The notes: generated from the sequence alone by a model not told the origin. Shown: positions 24,051 through 33,622, counted from the first letter of the stretch. The stretch is 64,000 bases of DNA from Leifsonia shinshuensis (GCF_013410375.1 NZ_JACCFL010000001.1:1860001-1924000), one strand, 5' to 3'. Program-made: numbers and translations.

Positions 24051-25976
24051 ATGGACCGCCCGTCCCCCCACCTCGCCGTCGACGGATCGCCTGTGGTCTG
24101 GCTCGGAGCGAACTTCTGGTCGCGCACCGGCGGCCCGCTCATGTGGAAGCGCTACGACCCCGCGGTCCTCCGCCAGGAGCTGCGCGTGCTGGCCGACCAC
24201 GGCCTCAACATGACCAGGTCGTTCTTCTACTGGCCCGACTTCCACCCGACCCCGGACACGCTCGACGAGCAGTGCCTGGTCAACTTCGCCGACTTCCTGG
24301 ACGCGCACACCGAGACCGGGATGACGACCGTACCGACCTTCCTGGTCGGCCACATGTCGGGTGAGAACTGGGACCCGGCGTGGCGGGAGGGTCGCGACCT
24401 CTACCGCGACGTCTGGTTCGTCGGTCGGCAGGCCTGGTACGTGCGGGAGCTCACCGCCCGGTTCGCCGCGCATCCCGCGGTGGCCGGCTGGCTGCTGACC
24501 AACGAGGTGCCGATCTACGGCGGGGAGGCGCCGCGCCCGATCGTGGACGCGTGGGCGTCGCTGCTGGTTGACGCGGTCCGCGCGGGCGGCGGGACCCAGC
24601 CGGTCGCGGTCGGCGACGGCGCGTGGGGCATCGAGACGACCGGTCACGACAACGGCTTCTCGGTGCGCGACCTCGCCCGGTTCACCGACTTCGTCGGGCC
24701 GCACGTCTACCGGATGGAGACCGACCAGACCCGCCAGCACCTCAAGGCGGCGTACATCGCTGAGCTGTCCGGTGTCGGCCTCCCGGTCATCATGGAGGAG
24801 TTCGGCCTGACCAGCGACTTCGTCTCCGACGAGGGCGCGGCGTCGTACTACCGCCAGCTGCTCTACACGACCCTGCTCGCCGGCGCGACGGGCTGGATCG
24901 CCTGGAACAACACCGACTACGACGACCTCGCCGGCCAGCGGCCGTACTCGCACCACCCGTTCGAGATGCACTTCGGCATCACCGACCGGCACGGCGCGCC
25001 CAAGCCGCCGCTGCGCGAGCTGGCGCGGTTCGCCGCGGACCTCGCTGCGATCGACCTCCCGCACGCGCGGCGCACCCCGGTGGACGCCGCCATCGTCGTG
25101 CCGTCGCACCTGGAGGCGGACTACCCGTTCACGAACGAGACCGAGCGCGCCCACATCGTGGCGACCGGCGAGCAGGCCTACCTCGCAGCGCACGAGGCGC
25201 ACATCCCGGTCGCGGTGGTGCGGGAGCGGGAGGACGGCGGCATCCCCGCCGGCTACGGCCTCTACCTGCTGCCGTCGGTCAAGCAGCTCTGCGCGACCTC
25301 CTGGCTGCAGCTGGAGGAGCTGGCGCGGGACGGCGCGACCGTCTACGCGTCGTACTCGCACGGCGACAGCGGCGTGCAGCGCGGTCCGTGGTGGACGAAC
25401 ACGGAGGCGCTGTTCGGCGTCCGCCCGGCGAGCTCCTACGGCCTCGCCGAGCCGGTGACCGACGAGGAGGCGGCGATCCGGTTCACGCAGGACTTCGGGT
25501 CGCTGGCGGCGGGGACGGTGCTGACTGTCCCGGCGGCGGGCAACGAGAACGGCCGGACGTACCTGCCGGTGCGGGCGACCTCCGGCACGGTCGTCGCGGT
25601 GGACGCGCACGGCCGCCCGGCGATCGTGGTCAAGGAGCACGGCGCCGGCCGTGCGGTGCTCTCGACCTACCCGCTGGAGTACTTCGCCTCCGCCCGGGCC
25701 CGCAGCAATCCGGAGGAGACCTGGCGGCTGTACGACGCGCTCGCCGCGGTGGCCGACGTCGAGCGGGACGTGCGCCTCGACGACCCGCGGGTCTTCGTCG
25801 ACACGCTCGTCCACGACGACGGCCGCCGGTTCGCGGTGTTCGTCTCGCAGCACGGGACGCCGGTCACGGTGCGGCCGGTCGTGGCGGGGGAGCTGCGGAC
25901 GCTGGGCGGCGAGACGACGGACGAGCTGGCGCTCGACCCGTACGGTGTCGCGGTGCGGGAGCTCGTGCTCGACTGA
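24051..25976 (+). CDS. GH5-like glycoside hydrolase
   Basis: A 641-residue intracellular glycosidase (no signal peptide). The N-terminal barrel (about 10-350) carries the acid/base Glu in 'VAGWLLTNEVPIYGG' (E152) and the nucleophile in 'LPVIMEEFGLTSD' (E250), as in clan A/GH5 enzymes. The C-terminal half has a flavodoxin/GATase-like domain ('GYGLYLLPSVKQL', 'LARDGATVYASYSHGD') and a beta-rich end, an architecture shared with GH42/GH5 beta-glycosidases. I prefer the ATG at 24051 because GAAAGGA lies just before it; a GTG at 24009 overlapping the permease stop is possible. It probably cleaves the imported oligosaccharide; a beta-mannoside or beta-galactoside is a guess. Confidence 0.85.
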   Translation: MDRPSPHLAVDGSPVVWLGANFWSRTGGPLMWKRYDPAVLRQELRVLADHGLNMTRSFFYWPDFHPTPDTLDEQCLVNFADFLDAHTETGMTTVPTFLVGHMSGENWDPAWREGRDLYRDVWFVGRQAWYVRELTARFAAHPAVAGWLLTNEVPIYGGEAPRPIVDAWASLLVDAVRAGGGTQPVAVGDGAWGIETTGHDNGFSVRDLARFTDFVGPHVYRMETDQTRQHLKAAYIAELSGVGLPVIMEEFGLTSDFVSDEGAASYYRQLLYTTLLAGATGWIAWNNTDYDDLAGQRPYSHHPFEMHFGITDRHGAPKPPLRELARFAADLAAIDLPHARRTPVDAAIVVPSHLEADYPFTNETERAHIVATGEQAYLAAHEAHIPVAVVREREDGGIPAGYGLYLLPSVKQLCATSWLQLEELARDGATVYASYSHGDSGVQRGPWWTNTEALFGVRPASSYGLAEPVTDEEAAIRFTQDFGSLAAGTVLTVPAAGNENGRTYLPVRATSGTVVAVDAHGRPAIVVKEHGAGRAVLSTYPLEYFASARARSNPEETWRLYDALAAVADVERDVRLDDPRVFVDTLVHDDGRRFAVFVSQHGTPVTVRPVVAGELRTLGGETTDELALDPYGVAVRELVLD

Positions 25977-26011
25977 GGGCGGCGTGCGTGGCGGTCTCGC
26001 GCCCGGCCGTT

Positions 26012-26033
26012 CGGGGGCGTATACGCGCCCCCG
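26012..26033. terminator. Hairpin after the sugar operon
   Basis: CGGGGGCG-TATACG-CGCCCCCG is an 8-bp perfect stem with a 6-base loop, 35 bp after the glycosidase stop. There is no T-run, so it may need Rho or act as an mRNA-stabilising hairpin. Confidence 0.45.
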
Positions 26034-26055
26034 CAGGGCTTGCTACGCTCCGGGC

Positions 26056-26478
26056 ATGTCGAATCGGGGGATTCTGACGACGGCCACGGCCGTCGCAGCG
26101 ACACTGTTCCTGTCGGGTGCGTTGAGCGGCTGCTCGCCGGGACCCGCGCCCGCGGACGCGACGGCGATCGCGTCGGCGAGCCCGACCCCGAGCGCGACCG
26201 AGTCGCCGACCCCGCAACCGCTCGACGCCCGCAGCGCCTGGAACGCGTGCGCCGCGGTCGCGCAGTCCAACTACGTCGCCCAGAACCCGGGAGCCGCGAT
26301 CATCCCGTTCTCCCCGGCGACCACGCTGCAGACCGACGGCTCCGGCGCGACGTTCGTCGTCGTCGATGTCCGGCCGGCTCAGCCGATCGCGGGCGCGGCC
26401 TCCATTGCGGTTATCTGCACGGTGAGTGGCACCGCGGTGTCGGCGCAGGTCGACTCGTGGCTGATCAAGGACATCTGA
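26056..26478 (+). CDS. Small secreted lipoprotein, unknown
   Basis: A 140-residue protein with a lipoprotein signal ending in 'LSGALSGC' (C26), then an Ala/Ser/Thr/Pro-rich linker (about 27-58) and an 80-residue domain with three more cysteines' worth of positions limited to two ('WNACAAVAQ', 'SIAVICTVSG') that could form a disulfide. The domain pattern suggests a beta-rich extracytoplasmic fold. A TACGCT hexamer ends 6 bases before the ATG and no ribosome site is seen, so it may be leaderless. Function unknown. Confidence 0.7.
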   Translation: MSNRGILTTATAVAATLFLSGALSGCSPGPAPADATAIASASPTPSATESPTPQPLDARSAWNACAAVAQSNYVAQNPGAAIIPFSPATTLQTDGSGATFVVVDVRPAQPIAGAASIAVICTVSGTAVSAQVDSWLIKDI

Positions 26479-26490
26479 GGGGAAGCCTGC

Positions 26491-28476
26491 TCAGCGACAG
26501 GTGGTGAGGGTGTCGAGTCCCGACGAGAGCGATGCCGTTCCACCGATGAGGACCGCGGTCTTCACGCCGAGGTACTCGACCGCCGACAGTGCGTCCGGGG
26601 GAACGCAGGCCTGGGTCGCGATCAGCAGCGGCGCTCCCATCCGTCCCGCGAGCGCGGCGCCCGCCAGGGCGTCGGGGAAATTGAGCCCGGACGCGATCAC
26701 GGCTGTGTCGTGCTCGTGGAAGACACCGACGACATCCGCCTGGGCGCTGTTGAGACCGGGGAATGCGTCGGCCGTGATGGCGACCGAGGTCGCAAACCGG
26801 TCCGCGCCGTAGACGCGCGTGACGGTCAGGCCCGGGATGGCCGACAGGCCGGCCTCGAATCCGGAGGAGATCGCGGCGGGCCCCCCGACGATCTCCACGT
26901 TGGTGACGCCCGTTCGCTTCAGCTCGGCCACCGTGGCCGCGTCCGGGCTGGAACCGCGCCCGTCCACCAGGAGCACGCCCGCGTGCTTGGAGGTCGCGGC
27001 TGCACCGGCAGAGAGCGCGTCCGGGAACGCCCAGCCGGACGCGAGCAGGATGGTCTTCGATCCGGTCGGGAAGCCGAACTCCGTGACCGCGCGCGAGGTG
27101 GCGAAGCGGTCGCCGCCGTAGACCCTGACGACATCGGCGGCCGACGAAACGTAGCTCGACAGGGTCGTCGCGACGCTGTCCGAGACGGACGCCGTGCCGC
27201 CGACGATCACGATGCGACCAGGATGGAGTCGCGTGAGCTCATTGCCGATCGCGGCCGGCACGAACCCTTGCGGGACGAGGAGGAGCGGCGCGCCGAGCGA
27301 GCCGGCCACCGGGACTGCTGAGAGGGCGTCGGGGAAGTTCTGGCCGCTCGTGACGAAGACCGTGCCGACGCCGGGATCGTAGCGCGAGGACGCAGACAGG
27401 GTGTTCGCGGAGATCATGGCCGACGTTCCGTACCGATCGGCGCCGGCCAGGCGCGTGGTGGCGGGCAGGGTGAGCGTGGTCGTCGGTGTGACGGAGTCGT
27501 ACTCTCCGACGGTGATCGGGTCCGACCAGAACGCTCCCGCTTCCGGCTGGCCGCCGATGTACTCCATGACCCGGTAGGTGCCCGGGAACGTCTGGAAGCC
27601 GTAGGTGCCATACGAGCCGATGTAGTCCGCCCGGCGCTGCACGACGGTCTCCGAGCCGTCGGGCTCGACCTGGAGCAGCTGGGAGTCGCCGATGATCGAT
27701 CCCGAGGCGTTGGAGCAGCGCGGGCACTGGAAGCCCGCGCCGATGTAGGCCTGTCCGTAGGCCACCTGGTCCGGTGCGGCCACCGAACCGCCGGACGTGT
27801 CGACCGTGAACGGCCGGGTGTCGGTCACCCGGTATCCAGAGCTCGAACTCGCCGAGACGTCGAACACCAGGCTGTACACGCCGGGGAGCAGGCCAGTGAT
27901 CGTATAGGTGCCATCGGCGAGCGTCTTCACGGGCGGCGCCTGGTCCGGGTGCGCGGAAAACCACTGGTGCGCGTCGGAACGGCTCGCCGTCACCGATCCG
28001 ACCGGTGGGGCCGCGTTGGCCGTGGTCAGGATCCTGCCCGTGATCGTCGTCGGGAGAGGGAGTGTCTGATCGAACGCGATGTCGGGCCCGGGGAGCCGCG
28101 ACAGGTCTTCGCCTTCGCCGGGGAGGCCGACGTAGTGCGCCCGGTTTCCGTACACGGACTGGTAGCCTCCCGCGCCGAGGTACTCGACGCGCAGTTCGAG
28201 GTTCTCGCCCGTGTACGGGGTCGTCGTCGTCAACGAATACCCGCCGGAGGCATCGGTGAGGACCGGGCTGCCGACCGGCTGGACGCTCGTGTCGAGGTAG
28301 GTGCCCACCAGGCTCACGCGTGCCTCGCCTGCGGCGGCGGGATGGGAGGCGTCGCCGAGGCTGATCGTGCCGTGGATGACGAGAGCGGAGTCGGCGGCGG
28401 CGGGCGATGCGGCGGCCACGCCCCCTGCGGCCGTCAGCAGTGCGGCGATGAGCGCGATGCGATGGGGGGTCTTCAC
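26491..28476 (-). CDS. Secreted protein with cell-wall-binding repeats (CWB2)
   Basis: A 661-residue exported protein. A signal peptide ('IALIAALLTAAGGVAAASPA') is followed by carboxypeptidase-regulatory/Cna-B-like beta modules (about 30-350; 'GTYTITGLLPGVYSLVFDV'). The C-terminal 300 residues hold three CWB2 repeats with starts 'RLAGADRYGTSAMIS', 'RVYGGDRFATSRAVT' and 'RVYGADRFATSVAIT', each containing a '(F/N)FPDALS/A' and 'VGG' element. CWB2 modules anchor proteins non-covalently to the cell wall. I chose the GTG at 28476, which has AGGAGG upstream. Cys pair 'CPRCSN' lies in the middle. Its surface role is clear but not its activity. Confidence 0.85.
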   Translation of the reverse strand: MKTPHRIALIAALLTAAGGVAAASPAAADSALVIHGTISLGDASHPAAAGEARVSLVGTYLDTSVQPVGSPVLTDASGGYSLTTTTPYTGENLELRVEYLGAGGYQSVYGNRAHYVGLPGEGEDLSRLPGPDIAFDQTLPLPTTITGRILTTANAAPPVGSVTASRSDAHQWFSAHPDQAPPVKTLADGTYTITGLLPGVYSLVFDVSASSSSGYRVTDTRPFTVDTSGGSVAAPDQVAYGQAYIGAGFQCPRCSNASGSIIGDSQLLQVEPDGSETVVQRRADYIGSYGTYGFQTFPGTYRVMEYIGGQPEAGAFWSDPITVGEYDSVTPTTTLTLPATTRLAGADRYGTSAMISANTLSASSRYDPGVGTVFVTSGQNFPDALSAVPVAGSLGAPLLLVPQGFVPAAIGNELTRLHPGRIVIVGGTASVSDSVATTLSSYVSSAADVVRVYGGDRFATSRAVTEFGFPTGSKTILLASGWAFPDALSAGAAATSKHAGVLLVDGRGSSPDAATVAELKRTGVTNVEIVGGPAAISSGFEAGLSAIPGLTVTRVYGADRFATSVAITADAFPGLNSAQADVVGVFHEHDTAVIASGLNFPDALAGAALAGRMGAPLLIATQACVPPDALSAVEYLGVKTAVLIGGTASLSSGLDTLTTCR

Positions 28477-28603
28477 CCTGTCCTCCTGGCGTGGGTGAGC
28501 ACGGTCACGCACAGGGAGATGCTAGTGAATGGGGGCGTTTGTCAAAGGCCTGCAGGGCGGAAAAGATGCGGAGCTGTGAATTCTTTCAGCCGCGGAGCGT
28601 GCG

Positions 28604-30085
28604 TCACCCGTCCGCCGGCGCGTGCCGCTCCAGGAAGTCGTACACCTCCGTCGAGTCCACCCCGGGGAACGTCCCGGTCGGCAGCGCCGCCAGCAGCGAC
28701 GTGGGCGTGCGCGCCGCCGGCCACGCCATGCCCTCCCAGCGCTCGGCCAGCGCCCCGGACGGGCGGCGGCAGCACGACTCGTCCGGGCAGCGCGACACCG
28801 CGCGGTGGGTGGTCTCGCGGCCGCGGAACCATTTCACGTGCGCGAACGGCACGCCGACGCTCACCGAGTAGTCGCCCTCCTTGGCCTTCTCGATGCGGGA
28901 GGTGCACCAGAACGTCCCGCGCGGGGTGTCGGTGTACTGGTAGTACGGGCTGAACCGGTCGGCCACGTCGAAGACCGTGCGGGCCGTCCAGCTCCGGCAG
29001 ACCGGGGTGCCCTCGATCGCGCCGAGGGCGTCGGAGGGGAACGCCACCGAGTCGTTCTCGTAGGCCTTGATGATGGTGCCGGACTCGTGCACCTTCATGA
29101 AGTGCACCGGGATGCCGAGCCGCGCGGTCGCCAGGTTGGTGAAGCGATGGCAGGCGGTCTCGTAGGAGACCGCGAAGGCGTCGCGCAGGTCCTCCATCGA
29201 GATGCGGCGGAAGTTCTTGGCTTCGGTGAGGAACGCGACCGCATCCTTCTCCGGCAGCAGCAGCGCCGCGGTCAGGTAGTTGGTCTCCACGCGCTGGCGC
29301 AGAAAGTCGGCGTAATTTCCGGGCTCGTCGTGGCCGAGGAGCTGGGAGGCGAAGGCCTGCAGGATGGGGGAGCGGGAGTCGCGCGAGGCCGACTGCTCGG
29401 TCGGCAGGTAGATGCGGCCGTTGCGCTTGTCGGTCACCGACCGGGTGGAGTGCGGGAGGTCGCCGACGTAGTGCAGCGAGAAGCCGAGGTGGTCGGCCAT
29501 GTCTGCCACGGTCTGGTGCGAGACAGGCCCGCCGGAGTGGCCGACGACCGACAGCAGGTCGGCGGCGATGGCCTCCAGGTCGGCGAAGTAGTTGTCCCTG
29601 GCGCGCATGGTGGCGCGCAGCTCCGCGTTGGCGCGGCGGGCCTCCTCGGGGGTCGCGGCACGCTCCTTGTGCAGGCGCGCGACCTCCTGGTGCAGGGCCA
29701 GGATCGCCTTCAGCGTCGCGTCCGGGACCGCCTTGGACACGCGCACCGGCTCGATGCCGAGGGCGCCGAACACGGGTCCGCGCTGCGCACGCTCGACCGC
29801 GATCTCCAGGGCGGCGCGCTCGTCGGGGGCGTCGGGGGCGAGGAGGTCGTCCACCGTCACGCCGAGGGCGGCGGCGATGGCGCGCAGCTGCGCGAGGCGG
29901 GGCTCCCGGTTGCCGTTCTCGATCGCGGAGACCTGGGAGGGCGCCCGGTCGATCGCGGCGGCGAGGGCCTCCAGGGTCATCGCCCTCTCCAGGCGGAACG
30001 CGCGCACACGACGGCCGAGGGTGAGCGCGTCGGCTCCCATCGGCTCGTCGTCGATCCGGACAGCGGTGTCGGTCATGCAGGCCAT
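28604..30085 (-). CDS. ramB: RamB-type regulator of acetate/glyoxylate metabolism
   Basis: A 493-residue regulator with an N-terminal XRE helix-turn-helix (about 19-75: 'VRAFRLERAMTLEALAAAID', 'RAPSQVSAIENGNREPRLAQ') and a long C-terminal short-chain fatty acyl regulator region ('FFADLEAIAADLL'-like segment near 165, 'DEPGNYADFLRQRVETNYLT', 'CHRFTNLATARLGIPVHFMK'). RamB in Corynebacterium controls aceA and aceB. It lies directly opposite aceA-aceB here, across 125 bp, which strongly supports that role. The ATG at 30085 with GGAG upstream is preferred over one three codons later. Confidence 0.88.
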   Translation of the reverse strand: MACMTDTAVRIDDEPMGADALTLGRRVRAFRLERAMTLEALAAAIDRAPSQVSAIENGNREPRLAQLRAIAAALGVTVDDLLAPDAPDERAALEIAVERAQRGPVFGALGIEPVRVSKAVPDATLKAILALHQEVARLHKERAATPEEARRANAELRATMRARDNYFADLEAIAADLLSVVGHSGGPVSHQTVADMADHLGFSLHYVGDLPHSTRSVTDKRNGRIYLPTEQSASRDSRSPILQAFASQLLGHDEPGNYADFLRQRVETNYLTAALLLPEKDAVAFLTEAKNFRRISMEDLRDAFAVSYETACHRFTNLATARLGIPVHFMKVHESGTIIKAYENDSVAFPSDALGAIEGTPVCRSWTARTVFDVADRFSPYYQYTDTPRGTFWCTSRIEKAKEGDYSVSVGVPFAHVKWFRGRETTHRAVSRCPDESCCRRPSGALAERWEGMAWPAARTPTSLLAALPTGTFPGVDSTEVYDFLERHAPADG

Positions 30086-30112
30086 GGTGACACTCCGGCG
30101 AAGTTCTAGCAA

Positions 30113-30136
30113 ACAGAAGAACCCGTGAATTTCTGT
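30113..30136. promoter_or_regulatory. Inverted repeat between ramB and aceA
   Basis: ACAGAA and TTCTGT are perfect 6-bp arms separated by 12 bp in the shared ramB/aceA control region. It may be a regulator site. It does not resemble the published Corynebacterium RamB box as I remember it, so this is tentative. Confidence 0.3.
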
Positions 30137-30210
30137 CGACGGATCTTCTCCAGACCTGTTGCGGCGGGGCCACGATCGTGTCATCCGATCCGACCGATGG
30201 AGGTCACGAC

Positions 30211-31518
30211 ATGAACACCGCAGCCCGTCCCGGCGACACCACGCAGACCGCCGCCGAGCTCCGCCTCGAGTGGGACGCCGACCCGCGCTGGTCCGGCATC
30301 CGCCGCGACTACACGGCCGAGGACGTGGTTGCGCTCCGCGGCCCGGTGCGCGAGGAGCAGACGCTCGCCCGCCGCGGCGCCCAGCGGCTCTGGGAGCTCA
30401 TCCAGCGCGAGGGCGACGGTCCGGACGCGAAGTGGGTCGCCGCGCTCGGCGCCCTCACCGGCAACCAGGCCGTCCAGCAGGTCCGCGCCGGCCTGGAGGC
30501 CATCTACCTCTCCGGCTGGCAGGTCGCGGCCGACGCCAACCTGTCCGGCCAGACCTACCCCGACCAGAGCCTTTACCCGGCGAACTCGGTTCCCGCGGTC
30601 GTCCGCCGGATCAACAACGCGCTGCTGCGTGCCGGCCAGGTGGAGGGCACCGACGGCCCGGTGTCCGACTGGATGGCGCCGATCGTCGCCGACGCGGAGG
30701 CCGGCTTCGGCGGCCCGCTCAACGCGTACGAGCTCATGCACGGCATGATCCAGGCCGGCGCCGCGGGCGTGCACTGGGAGGACCAGCTGGCCAGCGAGAA
30801 GAAGTGCGGCCACATGGGCGGCAAGGTGCTCATCCCGACCGGGCAGCACATCCGCACCCTCAACGCCGCACGGCTCGCCGCCGACGTCGCCGGTGTCCCG
30901 ACGATCGTGATCGCCCGCACCGACTCGCTCGCCGCGACGCTGCTGACCAGCGACCACGACGAGCGCGACCGGCCGTTCCTCACCGGCACCCGCACCGCGG
31001 AGGGCTTCTACGAGGTGCGCAACGGCATCGACCCGGTCATCGCCCGCGGCCTCGCCTACGCGCCGTACGCGGACCTGCTCTGGGTGGAGTCGGCCGAGCC
31101 CGACCTGGAGCTCGCGCGCCGGTTCGCCGAGGCGGTGCACGCGCAGTTCCCCGGCAAGAAGCTGGCCTACAACTGCTCGCCGTCGTTCAACTGGCGCAAG
31201 CACCTGGACGACGCCACGATCGCCCGGTTCCAGCGCGAGCTGGCGGCGATGGGCTACGCGTTCCAGTTCATCACCCTCGCGGGCTTCCACGCCCTCAACT
31301 ACTCCATGTTCACGCTCGCCAAGGACTACGCCGACCGGCAGATGAGCGCGTACGTGGACCTCCAGGAGGCCGAATTCGCCTCCGAGAGCTCCGGCTACAC
31401 CGCCACCCGCCATCAGCGGGAGGTCGGCACCGGCTACTTCGACCGCATCGCGACCGCGCTCAACCCCGACAGCGCCACCCTCGCCCTCGTCGGCTCCACC
31501 GAACAGCACCAGTTCTGA
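30211..31518 (+). CDS. aceA: Isocitrate lyase
   Basis: A 435-residue enzyme cleaving isocitrate to glyoxylate and succinate, the first step of the glyoxylate bypass. The active-site motif '[17 protein letters not shown]' has catalytic C199. Metal and substrate residues lie in '[20 protein letters not shown]' and '[14 protein letters not shown]'. Length matches the short bacterial form. GGAGG lies 7 nt before the ATG. aceB follows 49 bp downstream, presumably on the same transcript, and ramB is divergent. Confidence 0.96.
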   Translation: MNTAARPGDTTQTAAELRLEWDADPRWSGIRRDYTAEDVVALRGPVREEQTLARRGAQRLWELIQREGDGPDAKWVAALGALTGNQAVQQVRAGLEAIYLSGWQVAADANLSGQTYPDQSLYPANSVPAVVRRINNALLRAGQVEGTDGPVSDWMAPIVADAEAGFGGPLNAYELMHGMIQAGAAGVHWEDQLASEKKCGHMGGKVLIPTGQHIRTLNAARLAADVAGVPTIVIARTDSLAATLLTSDHDERDRPFLTGTRTAEGFYEVRNGIDPVIARGLAYAPYADLLWVESAEPDLELARRFAEAVHAQFPGKKLAYNCSPSFNWRKHLDDATIARFQRELAAMGYAFQFITLAGFHALNYSMFTLAKDYADRQMSAYVDLQEAEFASESSGYTATRHQREVGTGYFDRIATALNPDSATLALVGSTEQHQF

Positions 31519-31567
31519 TCCGCCCGGACCGAACACACCCGCGGACACGAACGAAAGGACAACGACC

Positions 31568-33232
31568 ATGATCGAGATCACCGGTCCCCGCGTCGACGGG
31601 ACCGAAGACATCCTGACCCCGGAGGCGCTCGCCTTCGTCGACCACCTGCACCAGGCCTTCGCCGCGCGCCGCCAGGAGCTCCTGCTGGAGCGCCAGCGCC
31701 GGCGCTCGGAGGCCGGCAACGGCCGCGACCCGCGCTTCCTCTCCGCCACTGAGACGATCCGCGAGGACCCGCACTGGCGCGTCGCCGGCGCCGGCCCGGG
31801 CCTCGAGGATCGCCGCGTGGAGATCACCGGCCCGACCGACCCGAAGATGGCGATCAACGCCCTCAACTCGGGAGCCCGGGTCTGGCTGGCCGACCAGGAG
31901 GACGCCACCAGCCCGACCTGGGCGAACGTCGTCGGCGGCCAGCGCACTCTCTACGACGCGGTCCGCGGGCAGCTCGCCTTCACCAGCCCCGAGGGCAAGG
32001 ACTACCGGGTCACCACCCCGCACGAGCACACGCCCACGATCGTGATGCGCCCGCGCGGCTGGCACCTGGTGGAGAAGCACCTCGCCTTCACCGACCGGGC
32101 CGGACGCACCGCCCCGGCCAGCGCCTCCCTCACCGACTTCGGCCTGTACTTCTGGCACAACGCCGAAGAGCTGGTCGCGTCGGGCCGCGGGCCGTACTTC
32201 TACCTGCCCAAGCTGGAGTCGCACCTGGAGGCGCGGCTGTGGAACGACATCTTCGTCTTCGCCCAGCAGCGGATCGGCATGCCGGTCGGCACGGTGCGGG
32301 CGACGGTCCTCATCGAGACCATCCCGGCCGCGTTCGAGATGGAGGAGATCCTCTACGAGCTGCGCGACCACTGCGCCGGCCTGAACGCCGGCCGCTGGGA
32401 CTACATCTTCTCGATCATCAAGACGTTCCTCGGCCGCGGCAAGCGCTTCGCGTTCGGCGACCGCAGCGGCATCACGATGACCGTCCCGTTCATGCGGGCG
32501 TACACCGAGCTGCTGGTCGCGACGTGCCACAAGCGCGGCGCGCACGCGATCGGCGGGATGAGCGCCTTCATCCCGAACCGCCGCGATGCCGAGGCGACCG
32601 AGCGCGCCCTCGCGCAGGTCGCGGACGACAAGCGCCGGGAGGCCGGCGACGGCTTCGACGGGACCTGGGTCGCCCACCCCGACCTCATCCCCACCGCGCT
32701 CGCGGAGTTCGATGCGGTGCTCGGCGACCGGCCGAACCAGGTCGGCCGGCTGCGCGACGACGTGCACGTCACGGCCGCCGACCTGCTCGACATCACGTCG
32801 GCCGGCGGCACGGTCACCGACGCGGGCGTGCGCTCGAACGTCTCGGTCGCCCTCCGCTACATCGAGGCGTGGCTGCGCGGCACCGGCGCCGTCGCGATCG
32901 ACGGGCTGATGGAGGACGCCGCGACCGCGGAGATCTCCCGCTCGCTGCTGCGCCAGTGGATCGAGAACCGGGTCGTCACCGCCGAGGGCACGCCGGTGGA
33001 CCGCGCGCTCGTCGCCGGGATCCTGGCCGAGGAATGCATGCGGCTCAGCTCCGCCGCACGCGCCGCGGGAGCGGCGGACCGCTTCGACGACGCCGCCGAG
33101 CTGCTGGCCGAGGTGTCGCTGGCGGAGGAGTTCCCGACCTTCCTGACCATCCCCGCCTACACCTGGTTCCTGGTGGACGAGGCGGAGCGGGAGGACCGCG
33201 AGGAGCTCCGGGAGCTGGCGCCGGCCGTCTGA
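31568..33232 (+). CDS. aceB: Malate synthase A
   Basis: A 554-residue enzyme condensing glyoxylate and acetyl-CoA to malate. Key motifs: 'PTIVMRPRGWHLVEKHLAF' with the catalytic Arg, 'LPKLESHLEARLWNDIFVFA', 'TVRATVLIETIPAAFEMEEI' with the Mg-binding Glu, and 'AVAIDGLMEDAATAEISRS' with the catalytic Asp near 450. This is the shorter isoform A, not GlcB type G. AAGGACAACGACC precedes the ATG. It completes the glyoxylate bypass with aceA. Confidence 0.95.
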   Translation: MIEITGPRVDGTEDILTPEALAFVDHLHQAFAARRQELLLERQRRRSEAGNGRDPRFLSATETIREDPHWRVAGAGPGLEDRRVEITGPTDPKMAINALNSGARVWLADQEDATSPTWANVVGGQRTLYDAVRGQLAFTSPEGKDYRVTTPHEHTPTIVMRPRGWHLVEKHLAFTDRAGRTAPASASLTDFGLYFWHNAEELVASGRGPYFYLPKLESHLEARLWNDIFVFAQQRIGMPVGTVRATVLIETIPAAFEMEEILYELRDHCAGLNAGRWDYIFSIIKTFLGRGKRFAFGDRSGITMTVPFMRAYTELLVATCHKRGAHAIGGMSAFIPNRRDAEATERALAQVADDKRREAGDGFDGTWVAHPDLIPTALAEFDAVLGDRPNQVGRLRDDVHVTAADLLDITSAGGTVTDAGVRSNVSVALRYIEAWLRGTGAVAIDGLMEDAATAEISRSLLRQWIENRVVTAEGTPVDRALVAGILAEECMRLSSAARAAGAADRFDDAAELLAEVSLAEEFPTFLTIPAYTWFLVDEAEREDREELRELAPAV

Positions 33233-33268
33233 ACCGGGCGCGGCCGGCGCCGACGGCTGTGGTTGCCG

Positions 33269-33622
33269 TCACCGGGGGTGGTGCTCGAGATACCTCTCGA
33301 GCACCACCCCCTGATTCAGTTCCGGGTCGCGCGCGCCGACCAGCAGGGTGACGACGGGATGCGTGTCGCCGAGCTCGCGGAGCTGCGCCACCGCCGGGTT
33401 CGCGTCGAGCTCCGCGTCGTACCGGGCCGTGAACTCGTCGAACAGCAGCGCCTCGTGGTGGAACCAGCGCCGCAGCTCGGTGGAGGGCGCGACGTCCTTG
33501 AGCCAGAGGTCCACCTTCGCCTTCTCCTTGGTGAGGCCGCGCGGCCAGAGCCGGTCGACCAGCACGCGGAGGCCGTCCTCGACGGCGGGCGGGTCGTAGA
33601 CGCGCTTGACGCGGTACACCAT
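33269..33622 (-). CDS. DUF488-family protein
   Basis: A 117-residue protein with the DUF488 hallmarks 'MVYRVKRVYDPPAVEDGLRV' then 'LVDRLWPRGLTKEKAKVDLW' and 'KDVAPSTELRRWFHH'. The fold lacks cysteine pairs, and the function is unknown across the family. It is the last gene of a three-gene operon with a cupin and an AhpD-like gene (8-bp gap). The final 13 codons and the stop lie within a perfect 17-bp inverted repeat that also ends the convergent aceB transcript. Confidence 0.88.
   Translation of the reverse strand: MVYRVKRVYDPPAVEDGLRVLVDRLWPRGLTKEKAKVDLWLKDVAPSTELRRWFHHEALLFDEFTARYDAELDANPAVAQLRELGDTHPVVTLLVGARDPELNQGVVLERYLEHHPR
33274..33311. terminator. Perfect 17-bp stem inside the end of the DUF488 gene
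   Basis: Arms GGGGGTGGTGCTCGAGA (33274-33290) and its exact complement (33295-33311) flank the loop TACC. It lies 41 bp beyond the aceB stop, so it likely terminates aceB, but both arms are coding for the DUF488 protein. No T-run is present on either side. Confidence 0.65.
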
